The notes below the pieces were generated by a model. The model saw only the letters and a list, made by a program, of their open reading frames with translations, had not been told where the DNA came from and ran no database searches. A DNA stretch of 64,000 nucleotides, taken from Thermohalobaculum sp039030915 (lineage in GTDB: Bacteria > Pseudomonadota > Alphaproteobacteria > Rhodobacterales > Rhodobacteraceae). The translations under genes and the position numbers were made by a program. This document shows positions 17,282-26,950 of the stretch, piece by piece. The stretch lies in assembly GCA_039030915.1 (NCBI GenBank), contig JBCCDG010000007.1, positions 1 through 64,000 on the forward strand. The letters are read 5' to 3'. Within the stretch, counting starts at the first letter, position 1, and each line of letters begins with the position of its first letter.

Positions 17282-18352
17282 CTATCTTGGAAGCGTGAAA
17301 TGGAAGACGGCGCCTTGCCCGGGCGTCGAAGTCGCCCTGATCCGTCCGCCGTGCCCTTCGACGACTTCCTTGCATATCGCGAGGCCGAAGCCTGTCCCGG
17401 CAAAGCGCGCGCCATCGACGCCGCGCACGCCCGGCCGGAAGATGCTGTCGATCTGATCTGGCGCGATGCCGATTCCGTCGTCGCTCACGCTCAGGCGATG
17501 CTCACCAAGGCTCTCGGCGATCGAGATGCGAACCGTACTCGGTCGATTCTCCCAGTATTTCAACCCGTTGAGGATCAGGTTTTGAAAGACGAAATGCATC
17601 TGCCCAGGGTCGCACCGGAGCATCGCCTCGGCCTCGATGATCACACGCGTCTGTTCTTCTTCCGGAAGGAGGGCGAGTACCCGCCCGACGATCGTGGAGA
17701 GGGGAACCTCGCGCATATCCTGCTCGGTTGCGCCGACCCGGGCGAAGACGAGCATGTCTTGCAGGAGGTCGCGCATATCTCGGGCTGCGGTGGCGACTGC
17801 ATTGGCGACCTCTACGGCCTCCGCGGCGATCAGGCCGGACGTCTCGTCGAGCAGTATGTCGATCAAGCCCTCGATATTGGCAAGCGGCGTCTGCAAATCG
17901 TGGCCGGCGGCGGCGACGAAGGTCTGCAGCATCCGCTGCTTCCGGGCGATTTCCGTGCGCGCCCGGTCCCGCTCGATGGCGAAGAGCGCGGCGCGCAACA
18001 GCGTCGGCCCCTCCATCATGGCCTTGTCGAGAAAGTCTGCAGCGCCGAGCTTGAGCGCTTCCACGCCCACTTCGGTCTCGCCTTGCGATGTGATCACGAT
18101 CACTGGCAGTCGGAAATCGAGCTCGAGAAAGTGCCCCAGGGTCGGCAGGCCGCGGCTCTCGGGCAGGCCGAGGTCGAGAAAGACGAGATCAATGCGTTCT
18201 TCCGGCAGCCTGCGCGCCGCCGCCGCAAGCGATCCGACCCGGCTGAGGCGCGCCTGTGGCAGGGTGGCTGTGAGTTCGTCTTCGAAGAGCGCCGCGTGGT
18301 CGTCGTTGTCCTCAATCAGGAGGACACGCAGACGCAGCAGGTCAGGCTTCAT
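17282..18352 (-). CDS. Receiver-histidine kinase protein (soluble)
   Basis: A 356-residue protein with an N-terminal receiver (about 8-125, acidic pair E14-D15, phosphoacceptor D60 in LVFLDLGLPES) joined to a histidine kinase. The kinase phosphoacceptor is H151 in AAAGHDLQTPL, the N box is LILNGLKYW and the G1 box is DDGIGIAPDQ. There is no membrane segment, so it is a cytoplasmic kinase whose activity is probably set by phosphorylation of its own receiver. Its ATG overlaps the preceding response regulator gene by 11 bases, making a three-gene kinase - regulator - kinase operon. The downstream effector is not in the window. Confidence 0.88.
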   Translation of the reverse strand: MKPDLLRLRVLLIEDNDDHAALFEDELTATLPQARLSRVGSLAAAARRLPEERIDLVFLDLGLPESRGLPTLGHFLELDFRLPVIVITSQGETEVGVEALKLGAADFLDKAMMEGPTLLRAALFAIERDRARTEIARKQRMLQTFVAAAGHDLQTPLANIEGLIDILLDETSGLIAAEAVEVANAVATAARDMRDLLQDMLVFARVGATEQDMREVPLSTIVGRVLALLPEEEQTRVIIEAEAMLRCDPGQMHFVFQNLILNGLKYWENRPSTVRISIAESLGEHRLSVSDDGIGIAPDQIDSIFRPGVRGVDGARFAGTGFGLAICKEVVEGHGGRIRATSTPGQGAVFHFTLPR

Positions 18353-18785
18353 TGCAGCAGCCGCCACGACAGGTGGCGAGATGGACGTTCCGCCAATAAT
18401 GCCGGAGCGAATTCAGCACGCCCTCAAAATCGTCGAGATCGGTCGACTTGCAGATATAGCTGTTGGCATGGGCTGAGAGCGCGGCATCGATATCGCCCGG
18501 CGCGGCGGATGTCGTGAGCAGAACGGCCGGGATACGGACGAATCGTGGGTCGGCCTTGACGCACTGCATGACCTCCACGCCGTTCAGCCCAGGCATGTTG
18601 AGGTCGAGCAGAATCAGGTCCGGCAGCGCCTTGTCGCGAAAGCACTGCTCGAGATAGCTCAGCCCGTCATTGCCGTTTTCGCGGTGGGTGATCTCGAGCT
18701 CCGGGGCATCCTCGACCAGGAGCTCACTGATCAGTCCAGCGTGGTCGGGGTCGTCCTCGACGAGAAGAATGTGAAATGGCTTCAT
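18342..18785 (-). CDS. Single-domain response regulator (Rcp1-like)
   Basis: A 147-residue stand-alone receiver. It starts ILLVEDDPDHAGLI, with the acidic pocket at E10-D12, and has phosphoacceptor D61 in LILLDLNMPGLNG and the conserved Lys in YICKS. It resembles the small regulators paired with cyanobacterial phytochromes (Rcp1 class), which have no output domain and pass phosphate on. It overlaps the sensor kinase stop by four bases and the downstream receiver-kinase start by 11. The expected path is membrane kinase to this regulator to the soluble receiver-kinase, or competition between the two kinases. Confidence 0.9.
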   Translation of the reverse strand: MKPFHILLVEDDPDHAGLISELLVEDAPELEITHRENGNDGLSYLEQCFRDKALPDLILLDLNMPGLNGVEVMQCVKADPRFVRIPAVLLTTSAAPGDIDAALSAHANSYICKSTDLDDFEGVLNSLRHYWRNVHLATCRGGCCNEA

Positions 18786-20551
18786 GCGGCTTTTCCGGCG
18801 ATTGCGCCGGCGTCCTCCTCTGTCCTCGTCTGGGCCTTGAGCTCCGCGCGCGCGACGAGATGCGACGTCAAGGAGATAGGAAGTCCTATCCAGAAGGTGG
18901 CGCCTTTGCCCGGCTGGGACGCAACCCTGGCGCTGCCGCCGTGGCGTTCCGCGATGTTGAGTACCGTCGCCAGCCCGATGCCGCTGCCGTCCTTCGTCCG
19001 GTCGAGCCGCTGGAAGAGGCCGAAGATCCGGTCGTGGAACTCCGGGGGGATGCCGGGCCCGTCGTCGGAGACGGCGATCCAGTGCCATTCCGCCTCGGTT
19101 CTTCCGGAGATCCGGACGGTCATCCCCGGCGAAGGGCAGCCATGGTTAAGGGCGTTCGATACGAGGTTCTGGACGAGCTGGTAGAACTGCGTGGGGTCGG
19201 CCGTGACTTCCGGCAGGGGACCTTCCACTTCAATGGTGGCGTGTTTTTCCTCCAGCGCGACGGCCAGGGCACCGTTGAGGCGTTCGATGAGCTTCTGCCA
19301 GTTGATCGGTGTGGGGGCGAGCCGCTCCCGCCCGATACGGTTGAGCTGTAGAATGCCCTCGATGAGACGGCCCATCGTCTCCACGTTGCTGCGCACGCGG
19401 TTGAGCGCGGAGAGGGCCGCCTCGCTCTCTCCCCGTTTCGTCTCCCGTTCCGCCTTGCGCGCGAAGCCGCCTATGGAGACGAGCGGGCTCTTCAGGTCGT
19501 GGCTGACGACGTAAAGGATGTTCTGCATCTCGCGATTGTGGCGGATCAGCAAGCGGTTCGCCGCGGCCTGCTGTTCCATCAGCGCCCGTTCGACCTCGAC
19601 ACGTTCTTGGCTTTCCCTCAGCAGCCGGTTTCGGGCGCGCTCGCGCTCGCGCAGCATGAGCACCGTTGCGGCGAGGATCGTGAGGCCGACGATGATCCCG
19701 GCGGCGATGAGGATGCGCTTTCTGTTCCAGTAAGGCAGCGGCGGGGGGAACCAACGATGACGCATGGCCTGCCACGCTGGCTCGGCGTTGAGGTCCTGGA
19801 TGGTCTGATCGATCAGCGCTAGGAGCGCGGGCATGTCCCGGTCCACGGCGATGCGCAGCTGGATCTCCCGCAACGGCTCACCAACCGCGTGGTACTTGTC
19901 CTCGAGCTCGAACGCCCGCAGCAGCCTTTCGAACGCCTTTTGAGGATAGACCGCGCCGTCGATCTCCCCTTCCGCGAGCGCCAGCAGCACATCGTCGTTG
20001 CTTGGGAGCGGCACTGGCGTCACCCCTTCGAGCGAGCGGGTCGCAAAGTCGGCGATGCTGCCCTTGTTGAAACCGAGGCGGAGGCCGCCATACGGGGTTT
20101 CGCTGGAGACGATCTCGCTGTCGACGGAGCGGTACACCCGGATCCGCAACACATCGTAGGGCTCGGAGAAGGCGAGCAACTCGCGCCGCTCGGGCAGGTC
20201 GGCAAGAGTCGGATGCACGGCCGCCTCTCCCTTGCGGATGGCATCGAGCGCATCGCTGACGCTGCGCCGCGCGATGTAGCTGACCTCGAGGTTCGCCCGC
20301 CGGGCAATCACATTGAGGATATCGACGCCAAGGCCCACGGCCTCTCCCTCGTGATCGCGATAGCCGTAGGGCCGGAAGTCATTGATCACGGCGACGATGC
20401 GTTTGCGGTCCGCTACCTCGTCGGGATGGGGCCCTCCGGCTTCGGTCCACGCTTCGCCAACGGGGCCGGCGCCGTCCTGCGCGGTTGCAGCGGGAACGAT
20501 GACTGCGAGCAGTGCTGCTGCGATGGCAATGAGGTATCGCAGCGGCCGCAT
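18782..20551 (-). CDS. Sensor histidine kinase with periplasmic SBP_bac_3 domain
   Basis: A 589-residue membrane kinase. A signal peptide (1-24, ending AATA-QD) leads into a periplasmic solute-binding domain of the family 3 type (about 48-265; VAVINDFRPYGYRD, GLRLGFNKGSIADF, ALAEGEIDGAVY). One membrane helix follows at 279-300, then a coiled-coil linker and the kinase with H351 in VVSHDLKSPL, N box VQNLVSNALNHG and G box DDGPGIPPEF. Ligands of this domain class are usually amino acids or small polar molecules, so it probably senses an extracellular nutrient. It is the first gene of the three-gene relay. Confidence 0.92.
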   Translation of the reverse strand: MRPLRYLIAIAAALLAVIVPAATAQDGAGPVGEAWTEAGGPHPDEVADRKRIVAVINDFRPYGYRDHEGEAVGLGVDILNVIARRANLEVSYIARRSVSDALDAIRKGEAAVHPTLADLPERRELLAFSEPYDVLRIRVYRSVDSEIVSSETPYGGLRLGFNKGSIADFATRSLEGVTPVPLPSNDDVLLALAEGEIDGAVYPQKAFERLLRAFELEDKYHAVGEPLREIQLRIAVDRDMPALLALIDQTIQDLNAEPAWQAMRHRWFPPPLPYWNRKRILIAAGIIVGLTILAATVLMLRERERARNRLLRESQERVEVERALMEQQAAANRLLIRHNREMQNILYVVSHDLKSPLVSIGGFARKAERETKRGESEAALSALNRVRSNVETMGRLIEGILQLNRIGRERLAPTPINWQKLIERLNGALAVALEEKHATIEVEGPLPEVTADPTQFYQLVQNLVSNALNHGCPSPGMTVRISGRTEAEWHWIAVSDDGPGIPPEFHDRIFGLFQRLDRTKDGSGIGLATVLNIAERHGGSARVASQPGKGATFWIGLPISLTSHLVARAELKAQTRTEEDAGAIAGKAA

Positions 20552-20630
20552 CCAGTCCTCCAGTTTTGCAGGCAGCGTGCCGACAGGTGGAGTGTGCCGC
20601 CAAATGCTGAAGGATTGCTTTCCCGCTGGC

Positions 20631-22211
20631 TCACCCCGCCAGCCGCGGGAAACTGGCGGCGATCGACCATGCGAGTGCGAGGCTGAGCGCCAGCGCCGGC
20701 GGCACCGGAGAACCGGTTACCGCGACCAGCCGCTGGCTGACGAAGCCGTAGATCGCGAAGAAGAGCAGGATCACAGGTGCGACTATCAGGAGGAAGAAGA
20801 GCCGTTCGGTATCGAGCGCAACCGCGATCCCGAGCGAGAGAACAAAGCAGAGCTTGGTGAGGGCATAGGCCCAGAGGCGCCGCCCACGCCCCTCGCGTCC
20901 CGCCGGCACTCCGCGGGTCAGCCATTCGTCCGCCAGAAACCACGGCAGGAGGGCGGCGGCGAGGATCGGTATCAGCAGGAGCCGGTCCGGGCCCGGCAGG
21001 AACGCAAAGGCGTAGCGATCGAGCGTTAGCGCGAAGGTTGCGATGATGAAGAGCCCGGAGATCAGGCCCGCCGAGACCCGCCGCCCGCCTGGCCATATCG
21101 CTGCCGGCAGCGTGATCGCGCCGCGCCGCGCCGCTGCCGCGAGGCCTGCCGCGGTGAGCAGCCCGTAGCAGAGGAAATGGACGGCAAGGTAATCCCCAAG
21201 GATCAGCGGCATGTAGCCGGAGGGCGAGAGCACCGCGAGCGCCGGCGCCAGCAGCATCGGCAGGGCCGCCAGAACCAGAAGCACCAGCGGTCGGGCCCCG
21301 GCGCCCTCCACCGGTGCGCCCGGTACCGCGCGCGCCGGCAGGAACCGCGCGAGCCCCCAGCCAAGCGCCATCAATCCCACGAAGAGCAGGGCGATCGACG
21401 GCCCGCGAGCGTCGGGTACGGCCGCCTCCGCTCCCGCCCGACCGAATACCCGGTCGAGCCAGGCAGGTGCCGCCCGCAACCCCTCCGGATCGAACAGCAC
21501 GCCCACATGCTCGACCCCGTCCGCGAAGACGGCGCGGCGCGCCGTGCCCTCGTCAAAGCTGCCATAGGTCACGTCCTCCACGGCCGTTTCGCCGGCCGTG
21601 AGCGTCGTGACGCGGAGCGCTTCCTCGGTCAGCCGCTGCTCATAGCCCCCGACGATGATCAGCATGTTGCGTGGGGATGTGGCGGTCACGTCGGGCGAGA
21701 ACAGCGAGACGGCCACCGTCGCCTCCACGTCGAGCCCGTCGCGCACCGCCTTGGCGATGAGGTCCGTCGCCATCGAATGGCCGAGGAGCGCGACCTCCCC
21801 GGTCGTGCCCGGAAGCTCCCGCGCCGCCTCGACCATCGCGCCGAGTTGGTCGATGAGCCGCGTCGCCGCGCCGCCGGGCCCGAGGATACGGCTCGGAAGC
21901 GCCTCTGGGTGGCTGCCGTGCCCTTCGAAATCGAAGGACAGCGTGACGTAGCCCGCGCGCGCCAGGCTGACGGCGAAGGGCTCCATCAGCTCCTTGGCGC
22001 CGGCAAAGCCATGCGCGACGACTACCGCTGGCGCGGGCCCCGGTGGCGCGGCTGTGCGGATCAGCCTGACGGGGGTTGCGCCGATGACCCGGTCCTCGAA
22101 GACGAGCCCCGCGCGACCGGCCTCCAGCTGCCATAGCGCGAAGACCGCCGCGACAGCGCCGAGGAGGCCCACGATCGAGGACAGCCATCCTCTCGATCCG
22201 GTTCCGATCAT
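20631..22211 (-). CDS. Alpha/beta hydrolase fused to a polytopic membrane domain
   Basis: A 526-residue protein. After an N-terminal anchor helix (about 10-28) comes an alpha/beta hydrolase (about 35-265) with oxyanion segment VVAHGFAGAKELM, nucleophile S146 in ALLGHSMATDL and a probable catalytic His in DGVEHVGVLF. From about 290 to the end there are 6-8 hydrophobic helices (for example LVLLVLAALPMLLAPALAVL). The fusion of a dienelactone-hydrolase-like catalytic domain to a multi-helix membrane tail is unusual. It could be a membrane esterase acting on lipids or envelope esters. The start at 22211 has GGGAGG upstream on the minus strand. It is transcribed away from the RND operon. Confidence 0.8.
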   Translation of the reverse strand: MIGTGSRGWLSSIVGLLGAVAAVFALWQLEAGRAGLVFEDRVIGATPVRLIRTAAPPGPAPAVVVAHGFAGAKELMEPFAVSLARAGYVTLSFDFEGHGSHPEALPSRILGPGGAATRLIDQLGAMVEAARELPGTTGEVALLGHSMATDLIAKAVRDGLDVEATVAVSLFSPDVTATSPRNMLIIVGGYEQRLTEEALRVTTLTAGETAVEDVTYGSFDEGTARRAVFADGVEHVGVLFDPEGLRAAPAWLDRVFGRAGAEAAVPDARGPSIALLFVGLMALGWGLARFLPARAVPGAPVEGAGARPLVLLVLAALPMLLAPALAVLSPSGYMPLILGDYLAVHFLCYGLLTAAGLAAAARRGAITLPAAIWPGGRRVSAGLISGLFIIATFALTLDRYAFAFLPGPDRLLLIPILAAALLPWFLADEWLTRGVPAGREGRGRRLWAYALTKLCFVLSLGIAVALDTERLFFLLIVAPVILLFFAIYGFVSQRLVAVTGSPVPPALALSLALAWSIAASFPRLAG

Positions 22212-22359
22212 CGCAAACCCTCCCGCCGCCGAGCCTTTACCGGCGTCGCCTCCGCATTGCCGCCCCGCTTCCCCGCGGGTCTCGGGCGACATTCGCGCCT
22301 GACGTGGTAGACTGTCAGGGCGCGCTGCGCGACGCGCATAGCACCGCATCCCGGCGGGA

Positions 22360-22373
22360 CACACGTCCGTGTG
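22360..22373. promoter_or_regulatory. Possible operator palindrome upstream of the RND operon
   Basis: CACACG-TC-CGTGTG is a perfect 6-2-6 inverted repeat in the gap between the divergent hydrolase and efflux genes, about 80 bases ahead of the adaptor start. Its size suits a dimeric repressor, and efflux operons are often repressor-controlled, but no regulator gene lies nearby. In GC-rich DNA such a repeat may arise by chance. Confidence 0.22.
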
Positions 22374-22454
22374 ACCGACCGGCGGAGCGGCGCTGGCTTG
22401 ATCGGGGGGCGGCCGGGGTTACCTCACCGCCAGGTTGCGAAAGGGCGAACAGGC

Positions 22455-23759
22455 ATGCCAAGCGGCAGGAAGACATGGGCGGCGCTGGCCTTCGCAGCCG
22501 CAGGGCTCGCCGCTGCCGTAGCGCCCGCTGTTGCACAGAGCGGGCCTGCAGGCGTGGTCGTCGCGCCCGTCGAGGAGCGCAAGATAGCGGACACCGCACC
22601 GGTGATCGCCCGCCTCGTCGGCACGGTCGAGAGCCTCGTCGCGGCCCGCGTGGCCGGCGTGGTGAACGAGGTGCGCTTCCAGACCGGGGAGCGCGTGGAG
22701 GCAGGCGCGGTGCTCGCCCGTCTCGACGATGAGCTCTTCCGCATCCAGTACACCAATGCCGAAGCGGCGCTCGAAGCGGCCCATGCCGCCGTAGCGGTGG
22801 CCGAGGCGCGCTCCCGGCTTTCGGAGCAGACATTGGAGCGCGCGGCCGGCCTCAAGGGTTCGGTCGCCTTCTCCCGCGGCAGCTTCGAGGATCTGCAGCA
22901 GCAGGCGGAGGAGGCGCGGAGCGAGATCGCCCGCGCCCAGGCGCAGGTTGGCGTGGCCCGTGCGGCGCTGGCGCGTGCATCCTACGATGTGGAGCACGGC
23001 GAGATCGCAGCGCCCTTCGCAGGGGTGGTGGTCGAGCGGATGGCTCAACCGGGACAGTATATCGGCCTCGGCGATCCGGTGGCGCGGCTTCTCGACGTGA
23101 CTGGGCTGGAGATCGAGGCCGACATCCCCGTCGATCTTGTCCGGGGCGTCACGCCCGGTCGCAAGCTCGAAGCGCTCTTCGACGGAGGCTTCAGTGCGAC
23201 CGTCGCGGTGCGGACGCTGCTGCCGGTCGAGACGACTTCCACCCGAACGCGCACCGTGCGCCTCTCGGTCGAAGGCGAGATGCCCGAGAGCGCCACGGCG
23301 ACCGGCCGCGCCGTGACCCTCCGCGTGCCGATCAGCGCGCCCCGCACCGCGCCGGTCCTGCCGAAGGATGCGCTGGTGCAGAAGGGGGGCGGCTGGATGG
23401 TCTTCGTTGCCGAGGATGGTGCTGCCAGCCCGCGGGATGTTGGGCTCGGCCAATCGGCCGGCGAATTCATCGAGGTCGTCTCGGGCGTGGACACGGGCGA
23501 CTATGTGGTCGTCCGCGGCAATGAGCGTCTGCGCCCCGGTCAGGCCATCGCACCCCGCCTTGTCGATGGCACGCCGCTCGATGCGCCGACAACGCCGGAG
23601 GAGACTGAGGCCGCGCCGGAGCCAGGCGGCGGGCAGGAGCCGAACGCAGATGCCGGCGCGGCAGGACCGCCCCCAGGCGATCGGGCCGCCGCCGCGCCCG
23701 AATTGCCGAGCGGCGCGGCCGCTGCCGCCACGCGGGGGAACGCCGCCAGCGGCGGCTGA
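22455..23759 (+). CDS. RND efflux periplasmic adaptor (membrane fusion protein)
   Basis: A 434-residue periplasmic adaptor. A signal peptide runs to about residue 27 (APAVAQ). It is followed by a lipoyl-like half motif (VNEVRFQTGERVEAGAVL), an alpha-helical hairpin (about 95-180) and the second half (IAAPFAGVVVERMAQPGQY). Beta-barrel and membrane-proximal domains follow, ending near 385. The last 50 or so residues are a low-complexity Pro/Ala/Glu tail. It would connect the inner-membrane RND pump encoded five bases downstream to an outer-membrane channel, which is not encoded here and is presumably a shared TolC-type protein. Tail length is atypical. Confidence 0.92.
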   Translation: MPSGRKTWAALAFAAAGLAAAVAPAVAQSGPAGVVVAPVEERKIADTAPVIARLVGTVESLVAARVAGVVNEVRFQTGERVEAGAVLARLDDELFRIQYTNAEAALEAAHAAVAVAEARSRLSEQTLERAAGLKGSVAFSRGSFEDLQQQAEEARSEIARAQAQVGVARAALARASYDVEHGEIAAPFAGVVVERMAQPGQYIGLGDPVARLLDVTGLEIEADIPVDLVRGVTPGRKLEALFDGGFSATVAVRTLLPVETTSTRTRTVRLSVEGEMPESATATGRAVTLRVPISAPRTAPVLPKDALVQKGGGWMVFVAEDGAASPRDVGLGQSAGEFIEVVSGVDTGDYVVVRGNERLRPGQAIAPRLVDGTPLDAPTTPEETEAAPEPGGGQEPNADAGAAGPPPGDRAAAAPELPSGAAAAATRGNAASGG

Positions 23760-23764
23760 ACGCC

Positions 23765-26700
23765 ATGGACCCGATCCGCATCGCCATCGAGCGGCCCATC
23801 GCCGTCGTCGCTGCCGTGCTGATGGCGGTGATGTTCGGCGTGCTGGCGCTCACGCAGATCCCCATCCAGCTCACGCCCGACGTGCGCAAGCCCGTGATCG
23901 AGGTCGAGACCAACTGGCCCGGCGCCGCCCCGGCGGAGGTGGAGCGCGAGATCGTCAACCCGCAGGAGGACGAGCTCCGCGGGCTTGAGGGGCTCGAGAC
24001 CATGATCTCGCGATCCGAGACCGGGCGTGCCCGCATCAATCTCGAATTCGCCATCGGCACCAATATGGACCGTGCGCTCCTGCTGGTCGCCAATAGGCTC
24101 GACCGCGTGACGGGCTACCCGGACGAGGCGGACGAGCCGACACTCGACACGTCGGGTGCGGACGACAATCCCATCGCCTGGATGATCCTGCAGCGTGTGC
24201 CGGGCAACGACCGACCGATGCAGCAGTTTGGCGACTTCGCGACCGATGTCATCAAGGAGCGGCTCGAGCGGGTGGAGGGCGTCGCCCTCGTCAACGTCTT
24301 CGGCGGCGTGGAGCGCGAGCTTCAGATCGTGATCGATCCCGAGCGGCTGGCGCAGTACCGGCTCACCATCCCCGAGGTCGTCTCCAAGCTGCGCGCCGAG
24401 AGCATAAGCCTCTCTGCCGGCGACGTGGACGAGGGCAAGCGCCGCTACGTGGTCCGTGCCGAGGGAGAGTTGAACGAGGTCGATGCCGTCAGCGAAGTCG
24501 TCCTGCGCTCCGGCGGCGTTGATGCGCCCACGGGCAGCATCGCGGGCCGCGTCTTCGTGCGCGACGTCGCGACCGTCCAGTTCGGCTACAAGGAACCGAC
24601 GGCGCGTATCCGGCAAAAGGGCGAACCCTCCATCGCCATCAACGCCATCCGCGAGAACGGCGCCAACGTCATCGCGACGATGGACGGCATCCGGGCGGCG
24701 CTCGACGACCTGCGCGCGACCGAGCTGGAACGCGAGGGCCTGACCATCGAGCAGGTCTATGACGAGACCGTCTACATCGACGGCGCCATCGAACTCGTGA
24801 TCACCAATATCTGGATCGGCGGCCTGCTCGCGGCGGGTATCCTGCTGGTCTTCCTCCGCTCGCCGCGCGCCACATTGGTGATTTCGCTCGCGATCCCGGT
24901 CTCCATCGTCGCGTCCTTCGTCGCGATGTCGGCACTCGGCCGCACGCTCAACGTCATCTCCCTCGCCGGTATCGCCTTCGCCGTCGGCATGGTGGTCGAT
25001 GCGGCTATCGTGGTGCTGGAGAACATCTACCGCCTGCGCCAGCAGGGCATGCCGCCGCGCGAGGCCGCGTATCAGGGCGCGGCGCAGGTCTGGGGCGCGA
25101 TCCTTGTCTCGGCCCTCACCACGGTGATGGTCTTCATCCCCATCCTGGTGATGGAGCTCGAGGCGGGGCAGCTCTTCCGGGACATCGCCGTCGCAATCTC
25201 CGTCTCGGTCATGCTGTCGCTGGTTGTCGCCGTCACCGTCCTGCCGGCGCTTTCGTCCCGCCTGCTCGCCTCGCGCAAGGGGGCAGCGCTCAAGATCGTT
25301 CCGGTCCCGCTGATCGACCATTTCGGCCGGCTCTTCGCCTGGCTCATCAGGCAGTATGCCCGCCTCACGGTGCGCTTCCGGCTCGTCGGTCTCCTCGCCG
25401 TGAGCGCCATCACGGCCACGGCCATCTGGGGCGCGGTCACCTATCTGCCCAAGCTCGAATACCTGCCGGAGGGCAACCGCAACCTCGTCTTCGGCGTCAT
25501 CCTGCCCCCGCCGGGCTACAACCTCGCCACCACCACGGAAATCGCGGAGAGGATCGAGAGCGTGGCGCGCCCGCTTTGGGAGAAGGAGGACGCGGCGCCG
25601 GATGAGCCGCCCGCCATCCGCCATTTCTTTTTCGTCGCTCTCCGCGGCACAACCTTCCTCGGCGGCGCGGCGAAGGACGGCACGCGGGTCAAGGAGCTGA
25701 TCCCGGTGCTCTCGGGCCCCATCTTCTCCGAGCCGGGAACCTTCGGCTTCATCAACCAGCGCTCGCTCTTCGGTCGGGGCATCGGCGGAGGCCGTGCCAT
25801 CGAGCTCAACGTCTCCGGCAACAGCCTCGAAGAGATACTCGGCGTCGCCCAGCGCGCGGCAGGCAAGATCGCGCAGGTCTTCCCGCGGGAGGAGGGCAAC
25901 CAGTTCCGCCCCCAGCCGGGCCTCGAGCTCGGCGCGCCGGAAGTCCGCCTCGTCCCCAACCGCGTGCGCCTCGCCGATGCGGGCGTCACGGCCGAGACGC
26001 TGGCGCTCAGCATCGACGCCTATAACGACGGCATCCGTATCGAGGAAATTACCGTCGGTGCCGAGCGCCGCGACCTAACGCTCATGGGGCGCAAGGGCTT
26101 CGGCCCGGATATCCGGACGCAGGACATCGGCTCTTTCCCCGTGGTTGCCCCCAACGGCCGGATCATCCCTGTTTCGGCGCTCGCGGAGGTGCAGCTCACG
26201 GCCGGACCCACCGAGATCCGCCATCGCGAGCGGCTCCGAACGATCACGCTCGAGGTACGGCCCGCTGCGGACCTGCCGCTCGAGACGGCGCTCGAGCTCA
26301 TGCGGGACGAAGTGGTCGCGCCCATCGAAGCCGAGGGGATGCCTGCGGACGTTCGCTTCTCGCTCTCGGGCGCCGCGGACCAGCTCACGCAGACCTGGAA
26401 TGCCCTCCAGATCAACCTCCTCCTCGCGCTCGTCATCGTCTATCTGGTGATGGCCGTCCTCTTCGAAAGCTTCGTGCTGCCCCTCGTCATTCTCATCTCC
26501 GTTCCCGTGGCGGGAGCCGGCGGCGTGCTGGGGCTCTGGGTGCTGAACCAGTACCAGCCCCAGCAGCTCGACATGCTGACGCTTCTCGGCTTCGTCATCC
26601 TCATCGGCATTGTGGTCAACAACGCGATCCTGCTCGTGCACCAGTCGCTCTATCACCTGCGAGAGGAAGGGATGGGCGTCAGCGACGCGATCGAGGAGGC

Positions 26701-26950
26701 GACGCGCAACCGCATCCGCCCGATCTTCATGTCCACGCTCACATCCGTCTTCGGCATGTTGCCGCTCGTCGTCTTCCCTGGTGCAGGGTCCGAACTCTAT
26801 CGCGGGCTCGGATCGGTGGTGGTCGGCGGGCTCTCCCTCTCAGCGGTGCTGACGCTCCTCCTTGTCCCGCCGCTTCTCCGACTTACCCTGAGCGTCGCGC
26901 CGGCCATTCCGGCGCCTGAGCCTGAAGGCCGTCCGGAGCCAGCCGAATGA
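23765..26950 (+). CDS. RND efflux permease, HAE-like
   Basis: A 1061-residue inner-membrane pump with the normal RND layout of 12 helices and two large periplasmic loops (about 30-340 and 560-870). In helix 4 the motif is GMVVDAAIVVLENIY, with only one Asp where AcrB has an Asp pair. In helix 10 it is GIVVNNAILLVH, with Asn instead of the AcrB Lys. This single-Asp pattern is common in heavy-metal and many alphaproteobacterial RND pumps, so the proton relay differs from AcrB. The substrate is probably a hydrophobic drug, bile-salt-like or lipid compound but cannot be read off. Its stop overlaps the next start as ATGA. Confidence 0.93.
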   Translation: MDPIRIAIERPIAVVAAVLMAVMFGVLALTQIPIQLTPDVRKPVIEVETNWPGAAPAEVEREIVNPQEDELRGLEGLETMISRSETGRARINLEFAIGTNMDRALLLVANRLDRVTGYPDEADEPTLDTSGADDNPIAWMILQRVPGNDRPMQQFGDFATDVIKERLERVEGVALVNVFGGVERELQIVIDPERLAQYRLTIPEVVSKLRAESISLSAGDVDEGKRRYVVRAEGELNEVDAVSEVVLRSGGVDAPTGSIAGRVFVRDVATVQFGYKEPTARIRQKGEPSIAINAIRENGANVIATMDGIRAALDDLRATELEREGLTIEQVYDETVYIDGAIELVITNIWIGGLLAAGILLVFLRSPRATLVISLAIPVSIVASFVAMSALGRTLNVISLAGIAFAVGMVVDAAIVVLENIYRLRQQGMPPREAAYQGAAQVWGAILVSALTTVMVFIPILVMELEAGQLFRDIAVAISVSVMLSLVVAVTVLPALSSRLLASRKGAALKIVPVPLIDHFGRLFAWLIRQYARLTVRFRLVGLLAVSAITATAIWGAVTYLPKLEYLPEGNRNLVFGVILPPPGYNLATTTEIAERIESVARPLWEKEDAAPDEPPAIRHFFFVALRGTTFLGGAAKDGTRVKELIPVLSGPIFSEPGTFGFINQRSLFGRGIGGGRAIELNVSGNSLEEILGVAQRAAGKIAQVFPREEGNQFRPQPGLELGAPEVRLVPNRVRLADAGVTAETLALSIDAYNDGIRIEEITVGAERRDLTLMGRKGFGPDIRTQDIGSFPVVAPNGRIIPVSALAEVQLTAGPTEIRHRERLRTITLEVRPAADLPLETALELMRDEVVAPIEAEGMPADVRFSLSGAADQLTQTWNALQINLLLALVIVYLVMAVLFESFVLPLVILISVPVAGAGGVLGLWVLNQYQPQQLDMLTLLGFVILIGIVVNNAILLVHQSLYHLREEGMGVSDAIEEATRNRIRPIFMSTLTSVFGMLPLVVFPGAGSELYRGLGSVVVGGLSLSAVLTLLLVPPLLRLTLSVAPAIPAPEPEGRPEPAE

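Noticed and set aside
23540..25624. Long minus-strand frame opposite the RND genes
   Set aside because: Asp/Arg/His-rich mirror of the pump coding sequence with no ribosome binding site or motif.
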